DNA of 64,000 nucleotides. Origin: Termitomyces sp. T153. Taxonomy: Eukaryota > Basidiomycota > Agaricomycetes > Agaricales > Lyophyllaceae. The notes beneath the pieces were generated by a model that was given only the letters and a program-made list of their open reading frames with translations, did no database searches and had not been told where the DNA came from. The first letter of the stretch is position 1. Every line of letters begins with the position of its first letter. The DNA lies in NCBI GenBank assembly GCA_018296165.2, contig JACKQL020000077.1, positions 62,001 to 126,000 of the forward strand, in the 5' to 3' direction. Positions 12,655 to 23,075 of the stretch are shown here, piece by piece. The translations under genes were made by a program, and so were the position numbers.

Positions 12655-14088
12655 ATGAAGGTGATCATCATTGGCGCTGGCATTGGAGGGCTATCTGCCT
12701 ATCACTCTCTCAAAAAACATCTTGCAAACGACAAGGTGACTATCAAGGTGTATGAATCTCATGGACCGCCTGGTACCACGAAAGTTGGAGGCGGATTAGG
12801 CCTTGCTCCCAACGGATTGCGTGCTATCGCCTCCATATCTCTCAAAGCCATTGAATACATCCAGACAAACGCGTATCCAGGCCCAATCTTTACTTTTCGA
12901 AATTCTTCTGGTCGTTTGTTGGGCCATTTTTGGAGTGGACGGAAGGAACGCTATGGGTTCGACCAGATGATGGTCCGCAGGGCCGTTCTGCACGAGGCGC
13001 TCCTTCTAGATATCCCCGCCGACGTTGTCACTTGGAATTCAGAACTTCAATCTGTTCGGGAGACGGATGAGGGCGTAGAAGTGGAGTTTGCCAATGGTTC
13101 TTCTGATACGGCTGATCTTGTGATTGGTGCCGATGGTGTCTGGAGTATTGTTCGAGAATGTATTTTCGAGAAACAATATTCCCCAATTTACGAGTAAGTC
13201 GCCGAAGCTCGTGTTCAGCTAATAGGGGAGATTCTGACTAAATAATAGTGGATTTTCAGGTGTAGGCGGGTTCATTCCCCTCTCCCGCCTCTCCCGACGC
13301 CTCAGAGAAAGTTTCAAATCCGAAAGTGTGACCATGACATTCGGGTCACCAGGATTCTTCGGGTACTCCCTCACATCTCCCTCCAAACCTGCCGAAAACA
13401 GCGACCTAAGCACTAACTACATCCAATGGTGGTCAATCTACGAATCGCCCACCCCACCAACGCGCTCCGAAGCAGACCCATCTACCGTCCGCGCGCATCT
13501 CCTCTCCCAACACGCCTCATGGAAGTCGCCTTACGATACTCCCGGCGCACCCGTGTTCGAAGAGATCATCAACCTCGGATGCACGACGGAGAACGAGTTC
13601 CTCGTCTTACCGCGGTACGAAGCACCCCGCATGCCATCCTGGAGCACTCCCTCCGGTAGTGGACGAATCATTCTTCTTGGTGACGCAGCCCACGTTATGC
13701 CTCCCGACTCCGGACAGGGCGCGTCGTGCGCTATCGAGGACGCAGTCGCCATCGGAGTTTTATTACACAGGTACTTTGAGATAGATGATGTTGATATTAA
13801 GGATGCATTGAAGAATGTGGTAGGTGCGTATGAGGGTGTGAGGATGAAACGCGTATGGAAGATCTTGGATATGGCGAAGAGGAGTGGGAATAGTAAGAAG
13901 AGGCAATCGTGGCTACAGCAGAAGATTCGGGATTTGTTTTTGGGGATTTTTTGTGAGTAGTGTGATAGGATATGTATCTTGGTCTTTTTTTCTGATCCGT
14001 TTTCCTAGGCAAGCTTCCGGAGTCAGTCAACGATGGGCTGTATATGTACGATGTAGAAGCTGCAGTCGACCAGTATGTGAAAAGATGA
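12655..14088 (+). CDS. FAD-dependent monooxygenase (salicylate hydroxylase-like)
   Basis: Three exons, 12655-13193, 13249-13952 and 14009-14088, join in frame to 440 codons plus TGA, a normal length for class A flavoprotein monooxygenases. The N terminus has the FAD Rossmann motif GAGIGG after MKVII. The middle has the DG motif in LVIGADGVWSIVR. The ribityl-binding motif GDAAHVMPPDSGQGA lies at about 13680-13730, followed by an acidic IEDA helix. The family uses FAD and NAD(P)H to hydroxylate aromatic or other small substrates in the cytosol; the substrate here cannot be read from sequence. I chose the start because the FAD motif follows immediately. The last short exon (ending VDQYVKR) is supported by a clean GTGAGT...CCTAG intron. 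No biosynthetic cluster surrounds it. Confidence 0.9.
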
Positions 14089-14939
14089 ACAAGGACAATG
14101 CGGGCGTCCTCATTGTGGTGAAACCTCTCGTCACCATCGTTTTCCAGTGAATGAAACTTGTCCAGACGAGAACTTTCCGGGACTTGACGCAAAATTCTAA
14201 GCTCTTCAACGACAAAGGCCATCTCTCAATTATCGTCCCTTAATCACAGTGAAATTTCTGCGAGCTTAAACCAGCCAAAGTCCATAGGTCATCTTGAATT
14301 CAAAGTGCTCACGACCCTGTCCACGACCCCAGACATTTGAACTTGAAAGGACAATTTTGTGTGTGCGTCTTCGTTATCTCAGCGAGCTTCATCAGTACTT
14401 TTCATATTTTTCAAGGCTGCTTGACGAAAATGATCGCGAACGAACGTATCATAGCCAGCCTAAGAAACAAACGGAACGAATATAGCCACTTTGTAAAAGT
14501 CCAGTTCTTCATCACAATGATATCTCTGTATATCGATTACAGCAGTTTGTATCTATCTTGGCACTCGCGGAAAAATAGAAAAGATTACCAAGGTTAACCC
14601 TAGATTAGGTCATATCCATATTTCTTGTCTTCGACGATGCCAGCGTCGCCTTCTTGCATCAATGCCATTCCGTAAGATCTCAAGCTAGCTGCTATACGAC
14701 TTTACGAACGATTATGTGACATCTTAGATTGTCTCAAGATCTCTCGGCCGCACCTTCTATCGCATTCTGGATCTGTGACAAACCACGGGTGACGTAGTGA
14801 AACACACCAGACCAGGATTTTTGCATTTTGAGAACATTGAGTATCGATTCGGCACCGACCAGACTGGTTCCTTGACGACCTTCAATTCCTTTTGTGGACC
14901 AATCAATTTGTCTTAGCACACTTTACTACAATACATTAA
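14089..14939. other. Non-coding, possible minus-strand relic
   Basis: No complete gene is visible. On the minus strand 14919-14734 there is an open stretch (61 codons, with EGRQGTSLVGAESILNVLK) that has a coding-like feel and might be a relic of an N-terminal region of an Agaricomycete NACHT or related protein. This is a weak resemblance only. Confidence 0.3.
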
Positions 14940-15270
14940 GAACTTCAACCAGCACAAAGTATCAGCAAAACAGTTGAAGAAGATAACATTGGAAGGAATT
15001 GAGAATCTTCAATCTGATTTCTTCTGGCGCATGGCACACTATCAGCTGGGGTTTCTTGATGAGATGTCGAAAGATGAACGGACAAGTTTTCGGCGCTTTG
15101 GAAGATCAAGAAAAGGGACTTGGGCTGTCATAAAGGGTGTATTTGTGAGAGGAAGGAAGTTCTCAACTGAAGGGCTTCTCATGTCAGATGGGATGGTCTC
15201 AAACACAGTGGTCGAAGGTTCTATGACAAAGGACTGTATTCTTGAATACCTCAAGCATCATGTGGTATGC
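14940..15270 (+). pseudogene. Relic DDE transposase, Tc1/DDE_3 type
   Basis: About 110 codons in one frame match the central block of basidiomycete DDE_3 (Tc1-like) transposases: a LKKITLE block, then FLDEMSKDERT with the first catalytic Asp, the RRFGRSRKGT arm, VFVRGRKFS, the LLMSDGMVS strand, and VVEGSMTKD. The part that should follow with the second Asp (a VMDN-like motif) and the final Glu is missing. No terminal repeats are seen. The element is a fragment with an inactive, truncated coding region. Confidence 0.7.
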
Positions 15271-16259
15271 TTTGTATCTTTATCTATACAATATTGTCTT
15301 AGGCACAGGTAATTTATCCTGAGCTAGGTATGTATGCTTTATCGAGAGCAGGTATGATCTTGCTAGCCTGATGACTCCTTGGAGGTAGAACTGACAATAG
15401 GAGTGTAAGTTTCTTTGAAGATTTTGAGGTTGGTTTTTGGACCATTGGAAGCCTTCTAACCTCTCTTGGGTCCTCATACTGAGTGGAATAATGAGAACAA
15501 AGGGAGAATGTGCGCGTGGAAGCACGTTAGAAGGGTAAACTGGTGTAAGAATGCAAGATAAGATGAATGATTAAGATGATAAATGAGAGCTGAGGGAATC
15601 TTGGAAGTCAAACAGATGCAGAAAAATACACTGTATTGATGCTACATCAAATACAAAGATGTATCTAAGCTTAAATACTCGAAAAATGTCTGTGAATATA
15701 TCAAATGGATAAAACAATAAGACAAAACTGACTAAGATAAGGGATCGAGGTCGGTCTAGGAATCAAGGCAAAATGAAGCCGAAAGAATTCCAGGGAAGAA
15801 TAGATGGCAGGAATAGAATGAGACAAAGTTATAAAAGAAATCGAAGGTGGTTGAGGTTTCGGAGATTGGAATTCAGATTGGAGTTGTCGTGAGTGAGTCA
15901 TTCATGACACCTGAACTAGGAGTTGATCTTGTATATTATATGATTATTTGACTTAGTGTCAACAATTATGCAAACTGCTGTAAGCACATAGAGTGTTTCC
16001 GAGGTTCTCCCAGAGATCATAACAGATATTGGCCTGCGTTTTGTTGAGGATGTTGATGCGAAATGTAAGCTTGATGCCGTCAATTGATCGGATCAACGGA
16101 TCAAACTTTGTTTTCACAGAGTTTTGGAGGCTTCAGTTACACGAAAGCTCACTTAGACATTACAGTCGTAGGTATAGATTTTAAATTGATTTATTCGTTA
16201 GCTGAGACGGCCTCAAACTATTGAATGGGTCCCAAACAAATATATATAATTAAAACCCG
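15271..16259. other. AT-rich non-coding stretch
   Basis: No gene, RNA or repeat boundary could be supported. Small open frames on both strands lack domain signals. It follows directly on the transposase relic and may be decayed mobile-element sequence. Confidence 0.4.
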
Positions 16260-16760
16260 AAACAACTAAATACTCGTAGGCCTAAGTTAGCCGCTCCCTG
16301 GGGCTAGCCGAGCCGTGGTACGTCGTTGCTTGCCCTTTTCCTCCGATCCTGCTCTCCTCTTTATAGCTCGTCGTACGCGCACGGACCAGGCTGTTTTCCG
16401 TGCGCTCCCGTGGGTGTACCGCGTGGTTTTCCTTGGCCTTCCTCCGTTATTGGTTGGCCGTTTGCGATGACGTGCTGGGTCGGCGTTATTCGGTTATCCG
16501 TTTGTCCGACCTCTTTTTCTCATTCTTTTCTTTTTCCACTCCTCTCTTAGCAGGCTCCGCGTAGTTCATATGGTGGCTAGGTCTGGTCTCTGGATGGTCT
16601 GGCGTGCGGTGTCGAGGGGAGGCAGGGTTTTTGCTATGCATTCAGACGTCTATGGCTGTCCTCGGCATCGGTTAGCTGTTCTAGCCGGTTTTTGCCGAGC
16701 ACAGCCATTGATCGTTGATCAAATGCGTGACCAGCTGTTCTCGACATCATAGGTCCTGCT
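16260..16760. other. GC-rich island of unknown nature
   Basis: This block is clearly richer in GC and CG dinucleotides than the AT-rich sequence on both sides (for example GCCGCTCCCTGGGGCTAGCC near 16285). Plus-strand frames of 60-75 codons occur at 16326-16550 and 16570-16752 but show no recognisable domain. It could be an LTR or another recently inserted repeat. I could not find a second copy in the window. Confidence 0.35.
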
Positions 16761-19050
16761 GGCGTCATTCAATGCGTGCTTTCTTGGGTTCTTTGGTGAT
16801 ATTCGTTTTATACTAGGTAAGGTTTTTATGTCTACAGTTTTCGACATTTACCCAAGCTTACAGTTTTCAGCTTGTTTTGATTGGTATTTCCCTTATCTCT
16901 CTTTTTAAGTATATTCAACCTGTCTCGTACTCGAGACAGGCGTATCAATGTTGGTCAGCTGAGCATAATGATTACCACTGATAGTAAATTCTCTTCTTTT
17001 CCCTTTCACCCTCCTCAATCAGTGCCAATACCGATGCTGATCTCGAGACTCCATCTAACCACTGTCGGTGTACCTTTTAAATGTTTCCCCACCAACTTCT
17101 GTTGTCACATAAGGAGTGTACAGTAGTTATCGAGCCATAATTGTTGAGTGCTGGAGGAAGTGTATGTTATGTGCTGGTGAAGGAGGGAGCCCGAAATTTG
17201 CTTTCCTTTCTACTCCTTTCTACTTCCTGACTCACAACAACATAGGTCGCCTAAAGTTTGTTCATGAGCACATGAGATTGAGCATATGACAAACATACCT
17301 CTAAACTATGTGCACGTGGAAAGATACTTATGAGTCAATGGTGAAAAGCTCATACTGGTTTGTCCAGAATCCTTTCACCCATCAGGATGAAAGAACAGTC
17401 CCATTCACGCATGCATCTTCAATAATGCTGTCCCTATAGATAACTCATTAGATGTGGGAGGTACTATCATATACCCTGGATGTGGTGCTGGATGGAATGG
17501 TTGGGCTCAATTTAAAATGATGGTGCCACCATCTAAAAAGAAGTATGAAGGAGATCAGTCTGATGGCAGAAGATTCTATACCTGAAGAAAAGATTATGTA
17601 GTCCCCTGCACTGGGACCCAGAGGACAAGGAGGTCTTTGTCTGTTAGGTGCACTACCATCACTCCAAGGTGCAGTAAACATACATATAACTGTGCATAAT
17701 GGTATAAAGGAGACTGTACTGGTGAAAATCTGGAATCAGACCTTGGATAATAGATTGGAGAGACTGAAGTCCCATAGAAAGACTTCATGAACTTATGCAG
17801 GCTATATAGTCAGTTTTATATATTACAGGCCTGTAATTACAAGCAAACCACAATATATTATAGCCTGTGGCTTACAAGCAACTAAGAATTGATTAAATTG
17901 TACCTGGGCCCTGAAGCACAAAAATAGTTATTCCAACAGCCATACCCACTTGACTACACATCCTTGAGAACTATAAAAAATATCATTGTAGTAAGGGGAG
18001 CAAGCTCTCCTCCAAAATATCCCTGGGACCCTAAGCATATTCCTAACACTAACAAAACCTAACAGAGCCTGATCAAGCAACCAACCAAACTAACCAGAAC
18101 CTTAACTGAACCATAACCAGCCCAACTGTGTGCTCAGTAGATGGAACCGTGTCGGTATGTAGGCCTTTTGTGTTAGCAAGTGTTAATTAGCTTAGTAGCT
18201 TATTAGTTATATTGTGTCTTGCTTTCTATTGGTTATGCTTTTACTGGGGAGGCTGTTAGTTCAATTTTGCCTTGTTGATTTAATTTCTTTCAGTCCTAGA
18301 GATTTGAGCACAAGTCATGTGATTTTAGAGGCTTTTTGAAATTGAACTCGTTGCGAGCTTGCGAGGCGACAAGGTTCAATGGAGCGCTTACTAAGCGCGC
18401 GACATGATTCAATTTTGAGCCATACTTAGTTTTCCTCAGTTTGACACATCCTCTTACTGAATCTTTCCATATATCTGGGCCATCTTCTAACCTCAAAGCC
18501 TGAATATATTCCACTTTGCTTCTGGTAAGAGGTAAGTAATATATGATCCTGCCAATATCTGGTGGCTTACGTTCGTGTTCAAGACGCTTCGGATGGCGTA
18601 CCGCGTGAACAGTGTACGTAGTTGGATTTGACCAAGTTCGGATTGTGTTCAAGTGCACACTTCCCATCCGCTCTTCGCATTTGTGACCCTTTTCTTCAGA
18701 ATTAGGGAGAGCCTGTGAACCTGGTCGAAGTTATGAATACAACTGATATCATCTTGCTTAGCCAAGTTAAAGTAGTTCATGATTTGAACTGATCGATTAC
18801 ACGTTCTAAACGGGGACATGCCTTATGTGAATCCAGAATTGGGATATACTTGTTTTTACTTGGGAACGTCACGAGAAAGAAGCCGTACTTTTAATTCTTG
18901 TTTTACGAATACTGGCCTCGGCAGCTCAGAAGTCTTCTTTGCCACCACGAGACTTGCAACTTCTCACGTCGAATCTCGATGACTATAAACGCTCATCCCT
19001 GTAATTTCTTCTCTGTGCCCACGTATTCAAAGTCTCTTTCCAAATCTACG
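16761..19050. other. Gene-poor region with probable decayed repeats
   Basis: No supportable gene. From about 17300 to 18200 CG dinucleotides are scarce, as in the old transposon block at 32-46 kb. The motif GTAAGGGGAGCAA at 17991-18003, followed by an AAC-rich stretch, recurs at 32418-32430 in a similar setting, suggesting a shared repeat terminus. The final part should contain the promoter of the DUF3445 gene. Confidence 0.4.
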
Positions 19051-20360
19051 ATGCCGAACCCAGTGCTCTCTAGCATCGCTGTCGTCGCTTCTTTCACGCT
19101 TCTGATCGTTCTCTATTACCTCTCAGCTCGGGTCAAACGCGATACTTTGCCCGACTATCCTCAGCTCTCCGGCGTTCCTCTTCCCAAACCTCTATGGGAT
19201 TTCGACGTGAGAACGGCCAAAGCGAGACCATACCGCCCATTTCGATGGGACTATCACCAGACCATGTGTACGTTGTCAGTTCCCCGGCTGCTATCGATGT
19301 CTCTGCTCAATGAGTGGATTCAACATTTCTAGCTCTGAAGAAATTCGAGCCAGATTTTTGGCTTGAACTCGAATCGACGTACCTCGACCGACTCAAGCAA
19401 CGGAAGGAACTTTATTCTCAGTATAAAACTGACATCCTGGATGCGCTCCCTGGCAGCTCCTCCGCCTGTGTCGAGCTCGCAGAAATGGTCATCCAGTTCC
19501 TCTGCGCACGCTACCCTCGTCATTTTGTCTTCACACCATCTACTGGAATATTCAACAATCGTATTCTCGAGCAGGAGGCAGACACTACTGCATGGCGATA
19601 CAAAGGCGCGGGAGAAGGCGCGGGTATTGAGGCGTTAAAGTTTCTGATGGACCATGTGCCAGAGGATTTTCTTGTGACGCAAGAGAATACGAAAACGGGC
19701 AATTATGAGCTTAGTGCTGGTGTTGTTTGCTCGGCTCTGGGATGGACGATCCAACATAAGCTTGGTAAGCCACTGCACAAGATTCATGGCCCCGTACCGG
19801 ACTATAAGGAAAAGATGGAGTTCTCTATGAATAGGTGAGCTGATAGTAACATTGGCATACTTCGCACTTGAATAACACACGACTCACCCGTTTCCTCTAG
19901 GTTCTTCTCCAAGATGTCCTGCGACAAACCCATCCAGCGCGGTTCATGGGGCCTCGAGATAGGGAAGCCGCTTTTCACACCCCCGAATGACCCACACCTC
20001 AAGCTTCGTGAGACCCAGCTATCTGATCTCAAGCTCGAAGACATACACCTCCGTGTCGACTGGCAAACTTTGCGTCGGCTGCCGATTTCACGAGCAATTA
20101 TCTTCAATTATAAAGCATTGTTTACGCCATTCTCAGAGTTCCGCAACGAGCCGTACATCCCGCGGCTCGTTGCAAAGATATTGAGAGATGGAAAGGAGGA
20201 GATTATGAAGTACAAAGGGACCTGGCATGTTGAACATAGAGTGTTACCGGCGCTTGATCAGTGGGCTTTGGAACAGGAGGAGAAGGGGTGGGTACCGAAG
20301 GATTGGAAGGAGAGGACGTTAGATGAGGATCCGTTCTTTCCCGGTTGGGATCGGTGTTGA
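19051..20360 (+). CDS. DUF3445 heme-dependent oxidative N-demethylase-like protein
   Basis: Three exons, 19051-19267, 19333-19834 and 19901-20360, join in frame to 392 codons plus TGA. A hydrophobic helix (SIAVVASFTLLIVLYYLSA, about residues 6-24) predicts an N-terminal membrane anchor. The rest matches the DUF3445/HDOD family: LKKFEPDFWLELESTYLDRL, ELAEMVIQFLCARYP, a long insert ending PEDFLV, then AGVVCSALGW, LGKPLHKIHGPVPDYKEK and the conserved RFFSKM/RGSWGLE pair. Characterised members are heme-dependent oxidative N-demethylases of small amines; the substrate here is unknown. I chose the start at 19051 because the membrane helix follows it. Upstream in-frame ATGs at 18898 and 18979 would only add a poorly conserved leader. 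Confidence 0.85.
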
Positions 20361-20987
20361 GCTATAGGTTCCTTGCTTGATCATGCCATAGTGTAGCGAA
20401 CAATGTGCAGACGTGTCATGAGTTGTATGCACAAGCCTCAGCAGGGCTTGATCTGGGATCTGGTCATAAGAGATAAAGCTAGCCCGGCATGTTTGCATGA
20501 CTGCGGAAGAAGACCAAAAGAAGAGGGACGAAGCTTGAACAGACTCATGTAAAGCTTTTTTCTCATAACCGCGGGAGAAAAACCAAAAGATAAAAGAAGA
20601 CAAAGCTTCCACAAACGCACAAAGAGCGATGAAGTTCCAAAGATAGATAGCAACATTAGAATGCCGGAGCAGCACGGAATCCCCTAGTAAAAGGCGAGGG
20701 GATTGTTTTTTTAATGCTGCGGCTGTTGCTGCTTCAACTTGATCGAAGTTGATGAGCCAATATAGGATTTGGTTTTTTGTTCAGCCTGCGGAACGTGGCT
20801 GTGCGTCATACTTTCACTTTCACCTGTCGAGAGGTGGCTATCAACTTTCCAGGTACTGGTGAACTCCTGTTAGCACTCTCATTTCGCTACAAATTTTCGA
20901 TATCCATATACTATATTCTCAAGAATAAATAAATAATAAATCCCACTAACGGAAAGGACTGGCCTCGATAATTCAGACCTCAAAAAT
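20361..20987. other. Intergenic region, no gene
   Basis: The 3' flank of the DUF3445 gene. Around 20500-20610 two imperfect purine-rich copies of a roughly 60 bp segment (GCGG...AGACCAAAAGA...AAGCTT) follow each other. Nothing else is recognisable. Confidence 0.4.
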
Positions 20988-21078
20988 TTCCGGTACGGGG
21001 AATCGAACCCCGAGCTGCCGCGAAATTCCAAATCCAGTTGATGAAAGGCGGCAATGTTAGCCGTTACACCATACCGGA
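20988..21078 (-). tRNA. tRNA-Glu(UUC) with intron
   Basis: The minus strand folds into a complete cloverleaf. The acceptor stem TCCGGTA pairs with TACCGGA, the D-arm contains the GGCTAA loop, and the anticodon stem is GCCGC/GCGGC with loop CTTTCAC (anticodon TTC). The T-arm is CGGGG-TTCGATT-CCCCG with discriminator A. A 19-nt intron lies at the canonical place one base 3' of the anticodon. The mature length is 72 nt before CCA addition. Confidence 0.92.
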
Positions 21079-21965
21079 ATATCAATGATCCTTGAGTAGA
21101 CTTCATATACTCAAGCCTGTAACCTAGGTATAATCGAGACCATATAAAGTCGTTTGTTTGCCATAGAAAGACGTTTGTTGTATTAATTACAATCCTAACA
21201 TTCACGGTCTTCAAGGATCTCTTGACTCCGACCTCATCGAGTCATACTAAAATGTCCTCCAGAGTTCCGCAGGATCACATTAATTGCGCAATCAATGAAC
21301 TCCACGTATGACCACAGATAGCTTCTTCTCTTGCGTTGCTTGACCGCATCCAGCTCTAGGCAGTTGCAGCCATCCACTTCGGAATTCAAACTTCGCCCGG
21401 ACACAGCCACAAACGTGGTCGCCCGGACCGCAGGTCCGGAGATCTCTTCCACTTCTATCCTTGTCGCCCATGGCACAAGTTTACAGCCGTTTAAAAACCG
21501 ATAGGCAGGACGAGAATTCCGATATTTGTTGATTGAAGCAAACATCACGCTACTGGAAGCCTCTAGGAAGGTTCAGCAGGAATTACACTTTTTTTCACAT
21601 GTATGAGAATTGAGATGTCTATTCGAGCCGGGACCAAAGCATTGCTAGCTCTCTCAGTAGGTGGACTAATACTTATACTAGTAGATGATGGGCTAAGCTT
21701 GATGCATTGAAGCTCTGCTGTTACTTGATATTTTAGGCTGTGATATGTTCTGTGTCTAGAACATGGCCGATGCCACATGTCGTAAGGCGGTGAATTAGCA
21801 TTATGGGGATTGAGTCATGCCATAGATGAGCCGAAAGCTTGCAGTGTTGACCGCCACACAGGCGTTACTTTACCCAGACTAAAGCGCGCCCACAGCTCAG
21901 GACGTGCTGCCGGTCGTCCTTTCAGCTTTCCCTCATCTTCCTTATCTCGTCGGCGCACCCCACGA
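21079..21965. other. Intergenic region, no gene recognised
   Basis: Minus-strand frames at 21548-21234 and 21778-21563 carry no recognisable domain. The right part should hold the promoter of the Rho-type gene. Confidence 0.4.
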
Positions 21966-22787
21966 ATGTCCTACATCCCCCCATCATCCATACCCGAACT
22001 ACGTCGCAAGCTAGTCATCATAGGTGATGGAGCTTGCGGGAAGGTCAGATTTCTGATTGCACGAGGCCAAACACCTTCCGATAAGTCGTAATCCAGACCT
22101 CTTTGCTCATGGTCTACTGCCAAGGACGATTTCCTACCGTAAGACGACCTTGAAACTGGTCACGACGTTTCTAGAGATTTACGGGCTCCGGCATGTTATT
22201 CAATAGGTGCATATTCCGACGGTGTTCGAAAACACTGTCACAGATATCCACGTTGATGGACGACACATCGAGCTCGCATTGTGGGATACAGCGGGTCAGG
22301 AGGACTATGACCGGCTGCGACCCCTAAGCTATCCGGACTCACATACTATCCTCATCTGCTTTGCGATAGACTCACCTGACTCTTTGGCCAACATCCAAGA
22401 AAAGGTTTGCTATCAAACACCTGATGATGTCGTCCGAATATTGAACAGGCACACTCGTAGTGGCTTACGGAAGTCCTATATTACTGCCCTAACATACCGT
22501 ACCTCCTCATTGGCTGCAAGAAAGATCTCAGAAGCAGAAATCCGAACTGCATCACGAGAGAACAGGTACGATTTCTTGATCTCTCACATATTTTATATCT
22601 AGCTTGAAATTCAACGGTGCTATAGGGATTCGCCGTCGCCCAGGAGATTGGTGCTAGATGCTACATCGAATGCTCAGCCAAAACAGGCGAAGGTGTAGCA
22701 GAGGTCTTTGAATATGCGACGCGTGCGGCTTTGACGGCGTTGACGGGAGATACTGGTTCTGAGTGTGATTGCTGTATTATAGCTTGA
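21966..22787 (+). CDS. Rho-family small GTPase, Rho2-like
   Basis: Five exons, 21966-22043, 22097-22138, 22207-22404, 22461-22565 and 22626-22787, all joined in phase 0, give 194 residues, a normal Rho size. G-boxes are complete: P-loop GDGACGKT split by intron 1, switch I PTVFENTV, switch [19 protein letters not shown], the GCKKD guanine-specificity motif and ECSAK. The C terminus ends CDCCIIA, a CaaX prenylation signal with extra cysteines that could be palmitoylated. There is no polybasic stretch before it, unlike Rho1 or Cdc42. Fission-yeast Rho2 ends in a similar CCIIx motif, so I favour a Rho2-like protein acting at the plasma membrane in cell-wall signalling. That assignment is inference. 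Confidence 0.9.
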
Positions 22788-23075
22788 TTGATTCTTTCAC
22801 TTGCGACGTGCTTTCTCAAATCAAAGTGATCCTATTATTCTGTTTGATGATTCATGGTCTCGACATCTCATCGGTGCCATTGGCTACATGCCACTGACTT
22901 GAGGTTTTACGGGGTATGACGCCTAGGCGGTAACTGGGCTCGAGGCACTATGAATTTACGCAAAGCCTGGCATGGCAATACACAAGTGGAAGCGATACAA
23001 GTAATCCACGTCTTAATGTTCATTGATAGTTTTGTAAATACCTAAGTGTTAAAGAATCGTCATCCTTTCATATTA

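Noticed and set aside
13797..14222. 141-codon open frame on the minus strand
   Set aside because: It overlaps the last two exons of the FAD monooxygenase antisense and has low-complexity Ser/His/Thr content; a shadow frame.
18296..18667. 123-codon minus-strand frame before the DUF3445 gene
   Set aside because: No recognisable motif, no splice context and no neighbouring support. It may be chance in a gene-poor region.
12655..20360. FAD monooxygenase and DUF3445 gene as parts of a secondary-metabolite cluster
   Set aside because: They are 5 kb apart with a transposase relic between, and no polyketide, peptide or terpene synthase is present.
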